64,000 bases of DNA from DASUPK01 sp963736305 (GCA_963736305.1 CAVTOD010000004.1:62001-126000); one strand, 5' to 3'. Counted from the stretch's first letter, positions 32,822-41,552 are shown. Notes: generated by a model not told the origin, from the sequence alone. Translations and numbers: made by a program.

Positions 32822-33445
32822 ATGGAGGCCCGTTTCATCATCGGCCGGTTTCTCAACGGATTGGTTGCCAGGTTCCCCTCGAGCTGGCCCCTGATCCGCG
32901 GCCCGATGCGCAACTTCTTCGACCGCCGGGCCGAGGGCTGGGAGGACCGGACGTCCGCCGGCTCGGCGGCCCATCTCGCGCCCCTGGCCGCGGCACTCCT
33001 TCAAGTGCGGCCCGAGCCCGAGCGCGCCCTCGACCTGGGAACCGGCCTCGGCGACGGCGCCCTGCTGATCGCCCGTGAGTTCCCCCACGCCAGGGTCCGC
33101 GGCGTCGACATGTCGCCGGAGATGGTCCGCAGGGCCCAGAACCGGATCGGGCTCGACCCGGAGGGCCGGGTGGCCTTCAAGGTCGCGGACGCCTCCAATC
33201 TCCCCTTCGAGGACGACTCCTTCGACCTCGTCGCGCAGCTCAACATGCCGCCGTTCTTCGCCGAGATCGCTCGTGTTCTGCGCCCTGGCGGCTTCGCGAT
33301 CGTGGCCGCGAGCTGGGGGCCGCAGACGCCCTTCTATACGCCGGATTCCGTTCTGGAACGCGGATTTCGGAAGGCCGGCCTCGAAGAGGTCAAACGCGGC
33401 CAGGCCGCAGACGGTACGTATTTCGTTGCCCGCCGCCCCTCCTGA
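32822..33445 (+). CDS. Class I SAM-dependent methyltransferase
   Basis: 207 residues. SAM-binding motif I is ALDLGTGLGDGALLIAREF; post-I is VRGVDMSPEMVRRAQ; motif II is LPFEDDSFDLVAQLNM and motif III ARVLRPGGFAIVAASWG. It is a UbiE/type-11 fold of the small-molecule kind; the substrate is unknown. An N-terminal hydrophobic/basic stretch (FIIGRFLNGLVARFPSSW) is unusual and might contact membrane. Start at the ATG at 32822, divergent from the cyclophilin. Confidence 0.85.
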   Translation: MEARFIIGRFLNGLVARFPSSWPLIRGPMRNFFDRRAEGWEDRTSAGSAAHLAPLAAALLQVRPEPERALDLGTGLGDGALLIAREFPHARVRGVDMSPEMVRRAQNRIGLDPEGRVAFKVADASNLPFEDDSFDLVAQLNMPPFFAEIARVLRPGGFAIVAASWGPQTPFYTPDSVLERGFRKAGLEEVKRGQAADGTYFVARRPS

Positions 33446-33461
33446 CGGCCCTCACAAATAG

Positions 33462-34364
33462 ATTCACCCGATCAGCCCCGCCCGCCGCCACCTGCTGCTC
33501 GTCAATCCGCACTCGGCGGGTGGTCGAACCCTGAAGCTTCTGCCGGAGGTGGAGCGCGAGCTTGCCAATCGCCACGTCAACTACAGGGTCGTGCGCACCG
33601 AAAGCCTCGCGCACGGCGTCTCCGAGGCGCGGGGCGCCGCCGCCGACGGTGAGATCCCCGTGGTGATGAGCGGCGACGGCCTGATCGGCGCGATCGGCGG
33701 CGCCCTGGCTGAGACCGGCACGACCCTGGGAATCATCCCCGGCGGCCGCGGCAACGACCTGGCACGCGTCCTCGGCATTCCGAAGGAGCCCGCTGGATCG
33801 GTGGCAGTGCTCGCCGAGGGAAACGAGCGCGAGATCGACGTCGGCGAGGCGAACGGGAGTCGGTTCCTCTGCATCGCCTCCTGTGGCTTCGACTCCGAGG
33901 CGAACCGGGTCGCCAACGAGGCGCGGCTGATCCGCGGCAACCTCGTCTACGCCTACGCGGCCTTTCGGGTGCTCGCCTCTTGGAAGCCGGCTGCCTTCCG
34001 GGTGGTGCTGGACGGCGGGGAGCCGTTCGAGTTCGACGGCTACTCGGTGGCCGTCGGGAACAGCCAGGCCTTCGGCGGCGGGATGTTCATCGCCCCGCAT
34101 GCCGAGCTCGACGACGGGCTCCTCGACGTGATCACGATCAGCCAGGTCAGCAAGCTCCGATACATCAAGGGCCTGCCCAAGGTCTTCAAAGGGGAGCACA
34201 TCGCAAACGAGGAGGTCACCGAAATGCGCGGCGCAAAGGTCGAGATCAGCGCCGACCGCGACTTCGCCGTCTACGCGGACGGAGAGCACCTCACCGACCT
34301 CCCGGCCACCCTCCGCACGCTGACGCGCGCCCTCCGCGTGATCGCGCCCCCGCGGCCCACCTAA
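33462..34364 (+). CDS. Diacylglycerol kinase/LCB5-type lipid kinase family protein (start unclear)
   Basis: About 300 residues in the open frame. The family ATP-binding motifs are present: HLLLVNPHSAGGR at the N terminus, VVMSGDGLIGAIGGAL (the GGDGT region, here SGDGL) and LGIIPGGRGNDLARVLGIP. The C-terminal lid and beta domain follow (SVAVGNSQAFGGGMFIAPHA, then KVEISADRDFAVYADGEHL). It should phosphorylate diacylglycerol, sphingoid bases or a similar lipid. The frame opens after a TAG at 33459-33461, and the first ATG/GTG/TTG is the GTG at 33549, which would remove the NP motif. A rare ATT (33462), ATC (33471) or CTG (33492) start is therefore likely, or a sequencing error exists. Confidence 0.85.
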   Translation: MHPISPARRHLLLVNPHSAGGRTLKLLPEVERELANRHVNYRVVRTESLAHGVSEARGAAADGEIPVVMSGDGLIGAIGGALAETGTTLGIIPGGRGNDLARVLGIPKEPAGSVAVLAEGNEREIDVGEANGSRFLCIASCGFDSEANRVANEARLIRGNLVYAYAAFRVLASWKPAAFRVVLDGGEPFEFDGYSVAVGNSQAFGGGMFIAPHAELDDGLLDVITISQVSKLRYIKGLPKVFKGEHIANEEVTEMRGAKVEISADRDFAVYADGEHLTDLPATLRTLTRALRVIAPPRPT

Positions 34365-34376
34365 CCTGCTGCGGCA

Positions 34377-35753
34377 ATGAGCGCTCTCTTCGAGGCGAAG
34401 CGCGGCCTGGCCCGCGGCGTCGGTGCACTCAGCCGCCGCAGCGGCCGTGGCGGCGGTACGACGCTCCCAGGCCGCCTGCTGGTCCGCATGGCTCCCGACG
34501 CAATCGAGCGCCTTGCGTCGAGCCTCGATCGAGGCTCGATCGTGGTCAGCTCGACCAACGGCAAGACCACGACCGCCGGGATGATCGCCGGGATCCTCCA
34601 GGCGGCCGGCCGCCGCCCGGTCCACAACCGCGCCGGATCGAACATGCACTGGGGCGTGGCCACCGCGCTGCTGGAGCAATCCGGCGATGAGGGCCTCTTC
34701 GAGCTGGACGAGGCCTGGCTGCCGCGCGTTGCCCCGAGCCTGCGCCCGCGGCTGCTCGTCCTCGGCAACCTCTTCCGGGATCAGCTCGACCGCTACGGAG
34801 AGCTGGAGAGGCTCGCCGACGAATGGGCCGAGCTCGTCGCCTCGATGGAGGGCTCGTGTGAGTTCGCCCTGAACGCCGACGATCCCCTGATCGCCGACCT
34901 CGGTCGCGACCGCGAGCTGCGCCGGCGCCCCGACGTGACCTACTTCGGGATCGAGGACACGAGCCAGGCGCTGCCGGAGCTCCAGCACGCCCACGACGCG
35001 AAGCACTGCCGCCGCTGCGGCGCGCCGTACTCCTACGAGCGCGCCTTCGTCGGTCACCTCGGCCACTACATCTGCCCCAACTGCCATGCCGACCGGCCAA
35101 CGCCGGACATCGCCGCGACCGAGATCGAGCTGCACGGTATCTCCGGCTCAACCGTGCGAATCACCACGCCGGAGGGCGATCTGGAGCTGAAGCTGCCCCT
35201 CCCTGGCCTCTACAACGTCTACAACGCGCTCGCCGCGGTCGCCGCCGGCCTTCGCTCGGGCGTATCGCTCGAACAGGTCCGCGAAGGCCTCGAATCGATG
35301 CGGGCCGTCTTCGGCCGCGTCGAGACCATCGAGGTCTCCGGCAAGCCTGTCTCAATCCTGCTAATCAAGAACCCGGCCGGGGCCAACGAGGTGCTGCGCA
35401 CGCTGACCCTCGAATCGTCTGCCGGGGGAATCGACCTGTGGCTCGCGCTGAACGACCGGATCGCCGACGGACGCGACGTCTCCTGGATCTGGGACGCGGA
35501 CTTCGAGCTGCTCTCGGGCGGCGTCCGCCGCGTGATCTGCGCCGGCACGCGGGCTCCGGAGATGGCCCTGCGCCTCAAATACGCGGGTTGGCCGGAGGAT
35601 TCGATCGAGGTGGTGGAGCCGATCGCCGGCTCCCTCGACGCCGCCGTCGCGGCTGCCCCGGACCGGCTCTTCGCCCTCCCCACCTACACGGCCCTGCTCG
35701 AGCTGCGGACGCTCTTGACCAACCGCGGCCTCGCGGCCGACTACTGGCAATGA
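34377..35753 (+). CDS. murT: Lipid II isoglutaminyl synthase, Mur-ligase subunit MurT
   Basis: 458 residues. Mur-ligase ATP loop SSTNGKTTTAGMIAG (58-72); a four-Cys ribbon C211-x2-C214 ... C233-x2-C236 (KHCRRCGAPYSY, GHYICPNCHADRP) that marks MurT; and a C-terminal DUF1727 domain (LIKNPAGANEVLRTL, LWLALNDRIADGRDVSWIWD). With GatD it amidates the D-Glu of the lipid II stem peptide to D-isoglutamine at the inner membrane face, needed for efficient cross-linking. Its stop overlaps the next start (ATGA). gatD is two genes on, separated by a methyltransferase gene. Confidence 0.95.
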   Translation: MSALFEAKRGLARGVGALSRRSGRGGGTTLPGRLLVRMAPDAIERLASSLDRGSIVVSSTNGKTTTAGMIAGILQAAGRRPVHNRAGSNMHWGVATALLEQSGDEGLFELDEAWLPRVAPSLRPRLLVLGNLFRDQLDRYGELERLADEWAELVASMEGSCEFALNADDPLIADLGRDRELRRRPDVTYFGIEDTSQALPELQHAHDAKHCRRCGAPYSYERAFVGHLGHYICPNCHADRPTPDIAATEIELHGISGSTVRITTPEGDLELKLPLPGLYNVYNALAAVAAGLRSGVSLEQVREGLESMRAVFGRVETIEVSGKPVSILLIKNPAGANEVLRTLTLESSAGGIDLWLALNDRIADGRDVSWIWDADFELLSGGVRRVICAGTRAPEMALRLKYAGWPEDSIEVVEPIAGSLDAAVAAAPDRLFALPTYTALLELRTLLTNRGLAADYWQ

Positions 35754-36487
35754 CGTCCGCCGCGATCTGGCAGGAGGTCGAGTTCGGCTCCTACGGCGCC
35801 GATCTGCCTCTGTGGGTGGAGCTCGCCACCGAGGCGAACGGGCCGGTTGCGGAGCTCGGCGCCGGTGCCGGGCGCGTCTCTCTCGACCTTGCCGGCCACG
35901 GCCACGAGGTGATCGCGGTGGAGCGCGACCTCGACCTGATCCGCGAGCTCGAGCGTCTCGCGGAGCAGCGTGGCGTGTCGGTCTCGGTCGTCGCGGAGGA
36001 TCTCGGGTCGCCCGCCGAAATTCGCCTCCCGGACCCACCGGCGCTCGCGATCGGCCCGCTGCACCTGATCCAGATCATCGATCCGCTTTCCCGCCCAGCC
36101 CTGCTCGCCCGCCTCCGCGAGGTGATCGCCCCGGCGGGCACCCTGGCCCTGACCCTGGTCGACGAGTCCACCCTGCTCACCTCCGGCGCGGCCTCGACGC
36201 AAATCCTTCCTGACATGCGCGAGCTCGACGGCTGGGTCTACTCGAGCGAGCCTCTCTGGGTCCAGGTGGGCGACCAGGAACTCACGATCCGGCGCCTGCG
36301 GGAGACGGTCTCCCCCGGTGGCCGGATGGAGCGCGACATCCACGACGAGACGCTCCACCGGGTCTCCCCGGAGACGCTCGAGAGCGAGGCAGTGGACGCC
36401 GGCCTCCTGCCGTCCGGAAGGCGGCAGATCAGCTCCGGCGAGAACGAGGCGGACTCCACCGTCGTGCTGCTGGAGGTCCCGGGATGA
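35750..36487 (+). CDS. SAM-dependent methyltransferase coupled to murT and gatD
   Basis: 245 residues. Motif I reads PVAELGAGAGRVSLDLAGHG, post-I VIAVERDLDLIRELERLAEQ, motif II AIGPLHLIQIID and motif III VIAPAGTLALTLVDE. The C-terminal part (LTIRRLRETVSPGGRMERD) resembles type-11/25 small-molecule enzymes. It overlaps murT by 4 bases and gatD by 4 bases (ATGA both times), so the three are translated as a unit, which suggests work on a cell-wall precursor or related metabolite. Substrate unknown; this insertion between murT and gatD is unusual. Confidence 0.88.
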   Translation: MTSAAIWQEVEFGSYGADLPLWVELATEANGPVAELGAGAGRVSLDLAGHGHEVIAVERDLDLIRELERLAEQRGVSVSVVAEDLGSPAEIRLPDPPALAIGPLHLIQIIDPLSRPALLARLREVIAPAGTLALTLVDESTLLTSGAASTQILPDMRELDGWVYSSEPLWVQVGDQELTIRRLRETVSPGGRMERDIHDETLHRVSPETLESEAVDAGLLPSGRRQISSGENEADSTVVLLEVPG

Positions 36488-37236
36488 GCGCCGGTCAGCC
36501 CGAGCTGCGCCTGCTCGCCCTCTACCCCGAGCAGATGAACATCTACGCGGACCGGGGAAACATGATCTTTCTCCAGCGCCGATGCGAGTGGAGGGGCATC
36601 CCCTTTCGCTATGCGGCGGCCGGCCCTGGCGACGGCTTCGACCCCGCCGAGCACGATCTGATCTACATCGGGGGCGGCCAGGACCGCGATCAGGTTCTCG
36701 TCGCGGAGGACATGCTGCGAACCAAGCGGGACGCGATCGCCTCGGCCGTCGAGGACGGGGCGGCGCTCCTGGCCGTCTGCGGCGGCTATCAGCTGCTCGG
36801 CCATCGCTACCAGCTGGGCGAACGGTCGATCCCCGGTCTGGGGATCGCCGACCTCGAGACGGTGAGGGAGGCGGGGCCGCGCCTGATCGGCAACGTCTCG
36901 ATCGAGGTGGATCTCGGCGAGGGCCCGCTCGTGCTCGCGGGCTTCGAGAATCACGGCGGGCGAACCCATCTCGGACCCGACGCCGAGCCGCTGGGCCGCG
37001 TCCTGCACGGCCACGGGAACAATGACCGGGACGGCCATGAGGGCGTCAAGCGACTCAACCTGATCGGCACCTACCTCCACGGTCCCCTGCTGCCCAAGAA
37101 CGCCTGGCTGGCCGACCGCCTGATCGCGCTTGCCATCGAGCGCCGCACCGGCACGCGGCCGGAGCTGGAGCCGCTGTCAGACGAGCTGGAGACCGCCTCC
37201 CACGAATCCGCGCTGCGGGCCGCCGACAACGGATAG
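36484..37236 (+). CDS. gatD: Lipid II isoglutaminyl synthase, glutaminase subunit GatD
   Basis: 250 residues of a CobB/CobQ-like class I glutamine amidotransferase. The nucleophile is C99 in LLAVCGGYQLLGH, and the His is H199 in LIGTYLHGPLLPKNAWLAD. The N-terminal segment LLALYPEQMNIYADRGN is typical of GatD. It frees ammonia from glutamine for MurT. The tail after about 235 is variable. The gene starts inside the end of the methyltransferase gene. Confidence 0.94.
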   Translation: MSAGQPELRLLALYPEQMNIYADRGNMIFLQRRCEWRGIPFRYAAAGPGDGFDPAEHDLIYIGGGQDRDQVLVAEDMLRTKRDAIASAVEDGAALLAVCGGYQLLGHRYQLGERSIPGLGIADLETVREAGPRLIGNVSIEVDLGEGPLVLAGFENHGGRTHLGPDAEPLGRVLHGHGNNDRDGHEGVKRLNLIGTYLHGPLLPKNAWLADRLIALAIERRTGTRPELEPLSDELETASHESALRAADNG

Positions 37237-37246
37237 GATCACCGCA

Positions 37247-37804
37247 ATGGTCATCGTGATCATCATCGTCGCGCTGCTGCTGCTCGCCGGCCTGATCTAT
37301 GTCCTGTCCCGCAACAGCCTCATCAGCCTGCGGAATCGCACCGAGGAGGCATGGAGCGGGATCGACGTGCAGCTCAAGCGCCGACATGATCTGATCCCGA
37401 ACCTGGTCGAGTCGGTGAAGGGCTACGCGAGTCACGAGAAGTCCACCTTCGAGGCGGTCACCCAGGCCCGCGCGGCCGCCATGCAGGCGAGCGGCCCCGA
37501 GGAAGCCGGTAAGGCGGAGTCACAGCTGACCTCCGCCCTGGGGGGCCTCCGCGTGGTGGCCGAGCAGTACCCGGAGCTCCGAGCCACCGAGAACTTCCAG
37601 CAGCTCCAGCGCCAGCTCTCCGAGCTGGAGGACGAGATCCAGGCATCGCGCCGGATCTACAACTCAAATGTCCAGCAGTACAACACGCGGATCCAGCAGT
37701 TCCCGTGGTCGATGATCGCCAACCGGGGCGGCTTCACGGCCAAGCCCTTCTTCGAAATCGGCGATGCCGCGGAGCGCGAGGCTCCGCAGGTCTCCTTCAC
37801 CTAG
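37247..37804 (+). CDS. lemA: LemA family protein
   Basis: 185 residues. One N-terminal membrane helix (VIVIIIVALLLLAGLIYVL) is followed by the LemA helical domain (RNRTEEAWSGIDVQLKRRHD, then IPNLVESVKGYASHE, EQYPELRATENFQQLQRQL, RRIYNSNVQQYNTRIQQFPW). LemA proteins are membrane anchored with most of the chain outside; their role is unknown. The ATG at 37247 lies 10 bases after gatD, so it may be the fourth gene of the murT unit. Confidence 0.92.
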   Translation: MVIVIIIVALLLLAGLIYVLSRNSLISLRNRTEEAWSGIDVQLKRRHDLIPNLVESVKGYASHEKSTFEAVTQARAAAMQASGPEEAGKAESQLTSALGGLRVVAEQYPELRATENFQQLQRQLSELEDEIQASRRIYNSNVQQYNTRIQQFPWSMIANRGGFTAKPFFEIGDAAEREAPQVSFT

Positions 37805-37818
37805 CCGAACGGGCTAGG
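37800..37818. terminator. Short hairpin between convergent lemA and dut
   Basis: CCTAGCC (37800-37806) and GGCTAGG (37812-37818) pair around a GAACG loop, touching both stop codons. There is no U-run, so it may only be a weak bidirectional stop or an RNA end protector. Confidence 0.4.
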
Positions 37819-38248
37819 AGCCGGTCGAACCGAAGCCCGCGGGGCCGCGGACCGACGTGTCCAGCGCGTCCGCGCGCATCGGGCTTGCGGTGGCGATCGG
37901 GACCAGGAGCAGCTGGGCGATCCGGTCGCCCGGCTTGCAGTGGTATTCCATCGTCTGATCGGTGTTGAGCAGGAGGACCCGCACCTCGCCGCGATAGCCC
38001 GGATCGATCAGGCCCGGCGAGTTGATCAGCGTGATGCCGTGCTTCAGGGCAAGCCCTGAGCGGGGCAGGACCAGGCCAGCCAGCCCGTCGGGAATCGCGA
38101 CGGCCAGTCCGGTTCCGACGCTGACCCGAGCGCCGGGCACGATCTGGGCGCCCTCGGCCGCATAGAGGTCCAGGCCGGCGTCGTTGTCGTGCGCGCGAGT
38201 CGGCAGCGTTGCCTTCTCGCTGAGCTTGATGAACCTGAGCTCCTCCAT
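37814..38248 (-). CDS. dut: dUTP diphosphatase (dUTPase)
   Basis: 144 residues, the size of the trimeric enzyme. The five motifs appear in order: NDAGLDLYAAEG, PRSGLALKHGIT, INSPGLIDPGYRGEVRV, KPGDRIAQLLLVPI and, at the C terminus, RGPAGFGSTGS, which closes over the base. It hydrolyses dUTP to dUMP, keeping uracil out of DNA and feeding dTMP synthesis. Confidence 0.95.
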   Translation of the reverse strand: MEELRFIKLSEKATLPTRAHDNDAGLDLYAAEGAQIVPGARVSVGTGLAVAIPDGLAGLVLPRSGLALKHGITLINSPGLIDPGYRGEVRVLLLNTDQTMEYHCKPGDRIAQLLLVPIATASPMRADALDTSVRGPAGFGSTGS

Positions 38249-38305
38249 GTGCCGAGCGTAGGGTCGGGTTCGGTCGGCAACTCCGGGAGCAGCGGGGCGC
38301 TGCCG

Positions 38306-39664
38306 TTAGTCGCCGGCGGCTCGAACTCCGTTTCCAGATCGTCCGGGATGCCCATTGAGCGATAGATCGGCGAAGCGATCGGCGAGGGCGGCAGGTAGGC
38401 GCGCCCGAACGAGAACCCCGTCCTCGCGATCTTCACGCTCGAGGTCACCAGCGATCTCGTGAAGCTCAGAAAGACGCTCACCCGCGTCAAAAGGTACGAG
38501 CAACTCGACCTCGGTGAGATTCTGCGCGATCGATGAGGCGATCCGGGACCGCAGCTCCTCCAGGCCCTCCCCCATCTCCGCGGAGACGAGTGCCGCTTCC
38601 GGGTGCCGGAGCGACAGCTCTCTGCGCTCCTCGTCGTCAAGCAGGTCGACCTTGTTCATCACCAGCAGGCGCGGCGACGCGTCGGCCCCGATCTCGGCGA
38701 GGACGGCGTTCGCGGCCGAGATCGAATCCGCCCGCTCCTCCTCCGGCTCGGAGCCATCGACGACGTGCAGGATCAGGTCCGCGAGGACTGTCTCCTCGAG
38801 GGTCGCCTTGAACGCCTCGACGAGAGCATGCGGCAGCTTCCGGATGAACCCGACCGTATCGGTGAGCAGGATGCGGCGCCCATCATGCGTGAAGGCCCGT
38901 GTGGTCGGGTCAAGGGTGTGGAAGAGCCGCTCCCCCACGCCGACCCCCGCCCCGGTCAACGCGTTGAGCAGCGTCGACTTCCCGGCGTTCGTGTAGCCGG
39001 CGAGCGCGGCCGTCGGCATCACCGCTCGTTCCCGCTCGGCGCGCATCACCGCGCGATTGCGCTCGAGGCGCTCGAGGCGCCGGCGCAGCGAGGTGATGCG
39101 GTCGCGCGCCAGGCGTCGGTCGGTCTCGATCTGGGACTCACCGGGACCCCTGGTGCCGATCCCGCCTCCGAGGCGCTCCAGATGGGTCCAGAGGCCCCTC
39201 ATGCGGGCGAGGTTGTATTCCAGCTGCGCGAGCTCGACCTGGAGCTTGCCCTCGGCCGTGTGGGCGTGGTCGGCGAAGATATCCAGGATCACCGCGGTGC
39301 GGTCGATCACCGGCACGCCCAGCGCCTGCTCGAGGTTCCGCTCCTGCCGCGGCACCAGCTCGTCGTCGACGGCGACCAGATTGGCGTCAGCCGCGCCGAT
39401 CTCACGCTTCAGCTCCACGAGCTTCCCCCGGCCGAGGTAGCGGTCGGGATCGGGGGCGCTTCGAGCCTGGGTCATCTCCCCCGCCGTCGCCACTCCCGCG
39501 GTGCGGAGGAGCTCCTTGAGCTCGGCCAGCGGATCCTCGCGATGCTCGTCGTCCCGGACGACCCCTACGGCGATGGCGCGCTGGCGGGCGCGAGGATTGC
39601 TGATCCCGGCGGAACCGTTCCCTTGGTGGCTCTCGGATTGCCGCCCGTTGCGGTTTCTCTGCAC
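38306..39664 (-). CDS. hflX: Ribosome-associated GTPase HflX
   Basis: 452 residues. The N-terminal HflX domain (LLRTAGVATAGEMTQAR, RYLGRGKLVELK) leads to the signature GTRGPGESQIETDRR (170-184) and the G domain: G1 GYTNAGKS (223-230), G3 DTVGF, G4 NKVD. HflX splits stalled ribosomes after heat or antibiotic stress. The first 20 or so residues are polar and variable, so a later start is possible. Confidence 0.95.
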   Translation of the reverse strand: MQRNRNGRQSESHQGNGSAGISNPRARQRAIAVGVVRDDEHREDPLAELKELLRTAGVATAGEMTQARSAPDPDRYLGRGKLVELKREIGAADANLVAVDDELVPRQERNLEQALGVPVIDRTAVILDIFADHAHTAEGKLQVELAQLEYNLARMRGLWTHLERLGGGIGTRGPGESQIETDRRLARDRITSLRRRLERLERNRAVMRAERERAVMPTAALAGYTNAGKSTLLNALTGAGVGVGERLFHTLDPTTRAFTHDGRRILLTDTVGFIRKLPHALVEAFKATLEETVLADLILHVVDGSEPEEERADSISAANAVLAEIGADASPRLLVMNKVDLLDDEERRELSLRHPEAALVSAEMGEGLEELRSRIASSIAQNLTEVELLVPFDAGERLSELHEIAGDLEREDREDGVLVRARLPAALADRFADLSLNGHPGRSGNGVRAAGD

Positions 39665-39685
39665 TGATCAGATGTTAGGCGCCGG

Positions 39686-40552
39686 TCATCCCGAGCCGCA
39701 CGTGAGCGGCGCGGGTGGCAACCTGGTCAAGCCAATGTCGCTGACGAAGGGGATCGCGCCCGCGGCGCACGCGTTCCCCAGGGACTCCTGCAGCGCCGCG
39801 TCGTCTTCGGGCTCCGGGTAATCGGTCGCGGTGACGAGCAGCCCCCATTCACCGATCCTGCGCAGGGAGGTCTGGGCCGCGGCGATCTCCCCGGCCGGCT
39901 GATGCACGTACCGGCGACGCTTGAAGCTGTACGTCCAGGTCACGTCCTCCCGGTTCCAGCCGTCATAGAACCGGAGCAGGCGGCCGATGGAGGCCTCGCC
40001 GTTCTGGGCGAACAAGAGGCCACCGTCGCCGTGCACGAGGCCCGAAAGGGAATGGACCAGCCTCCTCATCCCGGGCCGCTCATCCTTGTGCGTCTCGACC
40101 ATGTCGGTGTTGTCAAGGAAGAGGCCGTCGAACCCCTTGCGCAGGAGGCGTGGAGCGATCCGGCGGGAGATCGCGCGGCGGAATCCCGGGGCGTCGACGT
40201 CGGCGTAGATCTCCCCGAACTGCTTGAAGCGATCGGCGAGAGCGAAGCGCTTCAGCTTCGGGTACCACGAGCGAAACGGCTCGATCGTGCCCACGCTCAG
40301 GTAGCCGAGGACCACGGCGCCCGCTCCGCGCAGCCGGGCGACGCTGGCGGGCTTGGTCAGCTCACCGTCGACGACGACCAGGTCGTAGTGCTCGAGGGCG
40401 CCCAGCACCGCGGGATCGTTCGCATCGAGGCCGAGCCCGAAGGCGAAGTCGTGGACCTCCGCCAGGCGGGGACTCGCAGAGGACGACAGGGCCGGCGTCA
40501 CGCATGCGAGCGCCATTGCCAGCGACGAAGCGAGCGCCGCGCATATCCGCAT
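39686..40552 (-). CDS. Secreted GH114-like (TM1410-type) glycosidase
   Basis: 288 residues with a signal peptide (MRICAALASSLAMALACV ... SSSAS). The TIM-barrel of the GH114/endo-alpha-1,4-polygalactosaminidase group shows YDLVVVDGELTKPASVARL, VLGYLSVGTIEPFRSWYP and KGFDGLFLDNTDMVE with the acidic residues. Family members cut galactosamine-containing exopolysaccharide; the actual substrate here is inferred only from the family. It is downstream of the DMT transporter gene by 10 bases. Confidence 0.8.
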   Translation of the reverse strand: MRICAALASSLAMALACVTPALSSSASPRLAEVHDFAFGLGLDANDPAVLGALEHYDLVVVDGELTKPASVARLRGAGAVVLGYLSVGTIEPFRSWYPKLKRFALADRFKQFGEIYADVDAPGFRRAISRRIAPRLLRKGFDGLFLDNTDMVETHKDERPGMRRLVHSLSGLVHGDGGLLFAQNGEASIGRLLRFYDGWNREDVTWTYSFKRRRYVHQPAGEIAAAQTSLRRIGEWGLLVTATDYPEPEDDAALQESLGNACAAGAIPFVSDIGLTRLPPAPLTCGSG

Positions 40553-40562
40553 ATCCCGAAGG

Positions 40563-41432
40563 CTAGGGCGAGGACGGGGCGGCCGCCGGCCGCGAGGGAA
40601 CCATCGGGAGCAGCGCAGCTGCCCCGACCACCGCGACGAACGCCAGCGAGCGGCCGATGACCGCGAGGGCGTCAGAGCCCATCGGGTCGCCGAAGACGAC
40701 GATCCCGCCCGCGATGGCGGACAGCGTCGCCGAGGCGGAGAACGCGACGATTACCGCGACCGGCTCGCCGATCTGCAGGCCGCGGCCGAGGGCGAGGAAG
40801 GCGCCAATCCCGCCGACAATCGCCGTCACGGTCCAGGGACTGAGCAGATTCATGGCATCGGTAGGGACGAGCTCAGACAGCGCCTTCAGCGAGATGTCGG
40901 AGACGCCGAGCAGCGTGCCCGCCGCGATCGCCAGGAGCATCGACCCCTGTGCGAGCAGCCGTCCATTGCTTCCGGTCAGGATGAGCAGGCCGCCGATCGT
41001 CAGCATTCCGCACTGGAAGCCCAGCATCGTCACCGCGTCGAAACCGACCTCGGAGCGGGCATGCCCGGCCGTGAGGGCCAGGAAGCCCAGACCGGCGGCG
41101 CAGAGCGCGATGCCGGCCATCTCACGTCTGCAGACCGCGATCCCGAACCAGCGCCGGGCCGGAATGGCCAGCATGGCGATGCCGCCGGCGATCACCGCCT
41201 GGACCAGCGACAGCGGGGCCATCGAGAGCGCCGCCACGTGCAGGCACCAGGCAACGAAGGCGAGCCCGAAACCGATCGCCCACCATCTCGAGCGAAAGAG
41301 GGCCGAGGCGCTGCGAAGAGGGCTGCGCATCGCGACGTCCGGTGCGTTGACCGCGCCGCGGTGCTTGCAGAGCAGCGCCACGCCCGAGATCAGGGCGCAG
41401 CCCAACGCAAGTATCAGTCCGATTCCGCTCAT
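40563..41432 (-). CDS. DMT-superfamily (EamA/NIPA-like) membrane transporter
   Basis: 289 residues with about nine to ten hydrophobic helices from MSGIGLILALGCALISGVAL to VIGRSLAFVAVVGAAALLP. The repeats (SMAPLSLVQAVIAGGIAML and GEPVAVIVAFSASATLSAIA) show the two-fold EamA organisation. Substrate unknown; NIPA-like members move Mg2+. The ATG at 41432 is chosen because the first helix begins there. The upstream open part falls in a hairpin-rich leader. Confidence 0.8.
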   Translation of the reverse strand: MSGIGLILALGCALISGVALLCKHRGAVNAPDVAMRSPLRSASALFRSRWWAIGFGLAFVAWCLHVAALSMAPLSLVQAVIAGGIAMLAIPARRWFGIAVCRREMAGIALCAAGLGFLALTAGHARSEVGFDAVTMLGFQCGMLTIGGLLILTGSNGRLLAQGSMLLAIAAGTLLGVSDISLKALSELVPTDAMNLLSPWTVTAIVGGIGAFLALGRGLQIGEPVAVIVAFSASATLSAIAGGIVVFGDPMGSDALAVIGRSLAFVAVVGAAALLPMVPSRPAAAPSSP

Positions 41433-41552
41433 AGGTGAGGTTCGGCGCGACAGCCTGGGTCCTTTAGCTGAGGCGCCGCTAAAGGCCGATTCGCCCCCCG
41501 GGCGAGAATCCCGCCTGACCACCATACGGCGTCCGGATAAAGAAGGCGCCGG
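41433..41552 (-). promoter_or_regulatory. Hairpin-rich leader of the DMT transporter gene (unassigned)
   Basis: Between dapL and the transporter start are a perfect 8-bp hairpin, CCTTTAGC (41478-41485 on the minus strand) with GCTAAAGG (41461-41468), and GC-rich inverted segments (GGCGGGATTCTCGCCC). I could not match it to a known riboswitch class. It may be a cis-regulatory RNA or simply spacer structure. Confidence 0.35.

Noticed and set aside
41433..41552. Glycine riboswitch suggested by CTCAG...AAAGGAC
   Set aside because: The segment instead forms a simple CCTTTAGC/GCTAAAGG hairpin, and the other glycine-aptamer blocks are missing.
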